Origin: an uncultured Spirochaetia bacterium
Lineage (GTDB): Bacteria > Spirochaetota > UBA4802 > JAGODF01
NCBI GenBank assembly: GCA_937967705.1
Contig: CALCJG010000352.1
Location: 1 to 14,757, forward strand
Direction: 5' to 3'
DNA length: 14,757 nt
The notes below the pieces were generated by a model. The model saw only the letters and a list, made by a program, of their open reading frames with translations. It did no database searches and had not been told where the DNA came from. Both the position numbers and the translations under genes were made by a program. Shown one piece after another: positions 11,808 to 14,757 of the stretch (position 1 is its first letter; the number at the start of each line of letters is the position of its first letter).

Positions 11808-14757
11808 ATGGCTGGTATACGTATGACATCAAAAAAAGGTCTCTCCGTACTCTTCCTTCTGGTTTTGGGAATGGGCATGGTTCTTGCCCCTGCTTCGAAA
11901 TCACCGGCAGCCCCGACAGCCCTGGGAGACACGACGGGAAGGTACCTGCGCTACATGTCCGAAGGGGAATACTCCCGCGCCCTGGATCTTCTGGGTTCAT
12001 GGACGGTACAGACGGCGGATGAGTATGTTGCGGAGGTGAATCTCTTCCGTATCGAGGAGATCGCCAGGGATCCGCATTATCTCCCCAACGCTTTAAGGAT
12101 TCTGGAAAATATAGACAGAAGATGGAATGAAAGGGGTGGTTCGGTTCATTTCCATGACCGCCTGAACGGGATTCGTCTGGGTATTCTGTGCCGCATGGGA
12201 AGAGCTGAGGAGGCTGCAAGGGGGGGGGAGGCTCTGGGATATGTTCGTCGGTTTTGGATGCTGGGTCCCTTTGTGCACAGGGGGGAGGATGAGTTTGATA
12301 AGGTTCGGATGAACATAGGGAGCTTCGCCAAAGATTTCCGCTGCAGGGGAAAGGTTTCCTTCGTAGAATGGTTCCCGGTTGAGGCCGGCCCGGACGGTTC
12401 ACTTAATATGAGAGATCTTTATTCTGATGTGAGAGATTCCCTCTATGTATTGACTGCCGATATCGCATGTCGTAAGGCGGGATGGTGCCGCCTTTATCTG
12501 GGTAAAGAGGGCAGTACGGATGTCTGGATCGATGATAATAAGGTTTTTTCTAACCGGCGGCAGCACGGTTATTATCCTGCCCAGTACAGAACCGATGTGT
12601 TCCTCTCCCGCGGTGTACATCGGCTGGTTTTGAAAACAGGCAATGTCGGCAGAAACCGCCTGCGAATCTCTCTCAGGGTTGTGGATGCGGATGGTGTCCC
12701 TTTGGTCTCCCGGGGGAAGCTTGAGGAACGTATCCCCGTTGGAGTCGTGAAGAAAGGCCCGACGCAATACTTCTCCTCTCTGAATCATTATTTGCAAAAG
12801 CCCGACAGGGAGGAGGTCAATTTTATAAGAGGGTATCTCCTGTCCAGGGCCGGTTTGAACAGTGAAAAGGATCAGGAGGCCATTCATGCCTTCGCTCGGG
12901 TCAGGGATTCCAGTCAGTTTTTTCCGGCTGCCCTTCTCTATGGTGTTTTCGAAGAGGGCAGCAGGGAGAAAAGGGAAGCCGGCCTGCATACATGCTTGCG
13001 CTGTGAGCCTCGCAATATTCGGGCCCTTGAGGAGCTTGCACAATACAGGATTCGTGATGGGTTTCTTTACGAGGCTAACCCTTTGATCGATGCCATGAAC
13101 AAGGTCAATCCCGACTCGGCGATTCCTCTATGGCTCCAGGGTTCTCTATTTATGAAGATGGAATGGGATTATGAGGCTGAGAGAGTTGCAGACAGGCTCG
13201 ATGAACTGGATTTGCACTGTGATGCCCATAAATTGAGAGCGGCGATATATATGAACCGCGGAAAATACAGGAAAGCCGCATCACATCTTCATGAGCTCTA
13301 CCGGTGTGACAGGGGGGATGGGTCGATCCTGGATAATCTCCTGACAGCTCTTGAAAAATCAGGGCAGTATGAGACAGCGGTCGATCTGATCAGTGGAACC
13401 TTGAGGCATCATCCCCGAAATGTGTTTCTCCGTCTGCGCCTGGCGGGAATTGCCGCCAACACCGGAAAACAGGATTTGGCCCTGGCAGCGCTTTCCTCGG
13501 CATTGAAGATATCACCGCGAAATCCCGAGGCGCTGATACGCACGGGGCTCTTTTATCACAAAAGGGGAAAAACGTTTCTTGCCAGAAGTTTTCTGCAAAG
13601 GGCCCTGGAACAGGATCCCAATAACTTTTCGCTTAAGCAGTATTATACTCTTTTATTCCCGAAAACCGATGAGCTGGATAAATTCCGAATCAAGGATGAT
13701 CTGGATAATCTTGTCAAGAAGGCGCAAGCATACAGGGATGAGCCGGCCGTTTGCCTTCTGGATGAAAAGGCCATTCGCGTGCAGGAGGACGGTTCCTTCG
13801 AAAAGGAAGTGCGGAAGGTGTATAAAATCAATGATACATCGCTCATCGAAAGGTTTTCACGGCAATATATAGTCATCAATCCGAAAACCGATTATATCGA
13901 AAAATTCGAATGTGTGGTGCATAACGGCTCGAACCGGGTTGAGAGCAGGGAAAAGCATGTCCGGTCTCTTTCCGATCCTGAAAGCCGGCTCTATTATGAT
14001 CTCGAGGCGCATATCATTCCAGTATCATCCCTGCAGAAGGGCAGCATCCTCACCTTCCGTTATCATGTGAAAAGCCGGAGCGGTGAGGCTTTCAAAAACT
14101 ATTATGGCGAAAAAATAACCCTGGGAGGGGATCTCAGGGTTATGACAACGAATATAATCATGAGTTTTCCTGAAAGCCGACATATCTATTGTCATGTTAA
14201 GGGTATTGACGGGAAATCTATTCTTTATGAAAAGGCCGGCCAGAGGGATGTATATCAGGTGAGATTGCTGAACAGCGAGGGGTTGAAAAAGGAACCTGCC
14301 ATGCCTCCCTCTGGTGATCTGCTACCGGCTGTATACTTTACTTCCTTTAAAAACTGGGATGAGTTGTATCGATGGTATCATTCGCTTCTGGCGAATCGTA
14401 TAATGCTGAGCGATGAAATGAGAAAAGTTGCACGGTCGCTTGGAAAGGGGTTTATGAAGCCTGATGAGAAAATTCGGCGGATTTACAATCATGTCAATGG
14501 CGTTGTGCGGTATGTTGGATTCGAGTTCGGGATAGGGGGGATTCAGCCCAGGAGATCCGATGACACCTATCATAGCCGGATGGGGGACTGTAAGGATATA
14601 TCGCTGGTTCTGGTGGCCATGCTAAGGGAGGCGGGGCTGGATGCCCGGTTGACCCTTTTGCGAACGGCGGATAAGGGAGAGACGAACACGGATGTTCCCT
14701 ATCTGGGTGATTTCAATCATGCAATCTGTTATGTGAATATCAATGGAGGAATCTTTC
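11808..14757 (+). CDS. Large exported TPR - DUF3857 - transglutaminase-like protein (3' truncated by window)
   Basis: An uninterrupted reading frame runs to the window edge, at least 983 residues. A signal peptide lies near the N-terminus (LSVLFLLVLGMGMVLA); ATG 11808 or the in-frame ATG 11823 could be the start. Residues 215-305 (WCRLYLGKEGSTDVWIDDNK..) look like a beta-sandwich of the carbohydrate- or ligand-binding kind, a tentative reading. TPR repeats occupy about 450-630, for example PRNVFLRLRLAGIAANTGKQ and PRNPEALIRTGLFYHKRGKT. A DUF3857 domain follows (about 645-800), then a transglutaminase-like core with catalytic Cys928 in MGDCKDISLVLVAMLREAGL and His971 in FNHAICYV. The third residue, Asp, would lie past the edge. 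Such proteins are exported or envelope-associated and largely uncharacterised; protease or crosslinking activity is family inference. A run of nine G (12220-12228) lies within codons 138-141. Confidence 0.87.
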   Translation, partial: MAGIRMTSKKGLSVLFLLVLGMGMVLAPASKSPAAPTALGDTTGRYLRYMSEGEYSRALDLLGSWTVQTADEYVAEVNLFRIEEIARDPHYLPNALRILENIDRRWNERGGSVHFHDRLNGIRLGILCRMGRAEEAARGGEALGYVRRFWMLGPFVHRGEDEFDKVRMNIGSFAKDFRCRGKVSFVEWFPVEAGPDGSLNMRDLYSDVRDSLYVLTADIACRKAGWCRLYLGKEGSTDVWIDDNKVFSNRRQHGYYPAQYRTDVFLSRGVHRLVLKTGNVGRNRLRISLRVVDADGVPLVSRGKLEERIPVGVVKKGPTQYFSSLNHYLQKPDREEVNFIRGYLLSRAGLNSEKDQEAIHAFARVRDSSQFFPAALLYGVFEEGSREKREAGLHTCLRCEPRNIRALEELAQYRIRDGFLYEANPLIDAMNKVNPDSAIPLWLQGSLFMKMEWDYEAERVADRLDELDLHCDAHKLRAAIYMNRGKYRKAASHLHELYRCDRGDGSILDNLLTALEKSGQYETAVDLISGTLRHHPRNVFLRLRLAGIAANTGKQDLALAALSSALKISPRNPEALIRTGLFYHKRGKTFLARSFLQRALEQDPNNFSLKQYYTLLFPKTDELDKFRIKDDLDNLVKKAQAYRDEPAVCLLDEKAIRVQEDGSFEKEVRKVYKINDTSLIERFSRQYIVINPKTDYIEKFECVVHNGSNRVESREKHVRSLSDPESRLYYDLEAHIIPVSSLQKGSILTFRYHVKSRSGEAFKNYYGEKITLGGDLRVMTTNIIMSFPESRHIYCHVKGIDGKSILYEKAGQRDVYQVRLLNSEGLKKEPAMPPSGDLLPAVYFTSFKNWDELYRWYHSLLANRIMLSDEMRKVARSLGKGFMKPDEKIRRIYNHVNGVVRYVGFEFGIGGIQPRRSDDTYHSRMGDCKDISLVLVAMLREAGLDARLTLLRTADKGETNTDVPYLGDFNHAICYVNINGGIF

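Noticed and set aside
11707..13043. Two long - strand open frames (231 and 214 codons)
   Set aside because: They are antisense to a continuous + frame carrying signal peptide, TPR, DUF3857 and transglutaminase motifs; they are low-complexity, Pro/Ser/Arg-rich mirror translations.

Overview
The window looks like ordinary chromosome from a Gram-negative, probably anaerobic or facultatively anaerobic bacterium. It carries the 3' tail of a bacterial 23S rRNA, a FadL-type outer-membrane protein, several exported periplasmic or envelope proteins, and a two-gene heme b / iron-sulfur redox module of the type common in sulfur-metabolising anaerobes. Moderate GC in genes with very AT-rich promoters, plus unlinked 5S, TPR-rich proteins and a DUF3857/transglutaminase protein, would suit Spirochaetota, Desulfobacterota or related candidate lineages. 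I cannot fix the phylum from what is visible. I see no insertion sequence, phage gene, tRNA or CRISPR array.

Left part (1-5310, all on +): the end of 23S rRNA is followed almost at once by a strong terminator, with no 5S gene. About 550 bases of gene-free, AT-rich DNA with several dyads follow. Next comes a sulfur-carrier unit (DsrE2-like protein, then TusA) closed by a very clear terminator at 1783-1826. A second unit encodes a NarI/DsrM/HmcE-like cytochrome b membrane subunit and an HdrD/DsrK/HmcF-like iron-sulfur protein. A FadL/OmpP1-type outer-membrane channel comes next, preceded by two AT-only palindromes. The first four proteins suggest movement of sulfane sulfur or disulfide electrons between cytoplasmic carriers and the quinone pool. 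That link is inferred from proximity and family roles; no sulfite reductase (DsrAB), DsrC or Qmo gene is present here.

Middle part (5311-9866): on the - strand an orphan multi-pass membrane histidine kinase is followed after 7 bases by a patatin-type lipid hydrolase, a probable two-gene operon. It converges on the outer-membrane gene through a shared, apparently bidirectional terminator. Divergent to it is the conserved ATPase/GTPase ychF on +, then an exported START-domain (lipid-binding) protein with its own good sigma70-type promoter.

Right part (9867-14757): a - strand TPR protein lies back to back with a + strand unit of a short exported TPR protein and a very large exported protein. 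The latter has TPR repeats, a DUF3857 domain and a transglutaminase-like domain, and it runs off the right edge. The recurrent theme from 4 kb onward is the cell envelope and lipids: outer-membrane hydrophobe channel, patatin lipase, START protein, exported TPR scaffolds. I found no convincing brand-new system. The most unusual points are the DsrE2-TusA / cytochrome-HdrD neighbourhood without sulfite reductase, the kinase-lipase operon, the 23S without 5S, and the dyad-rich spacer after the rRNA.
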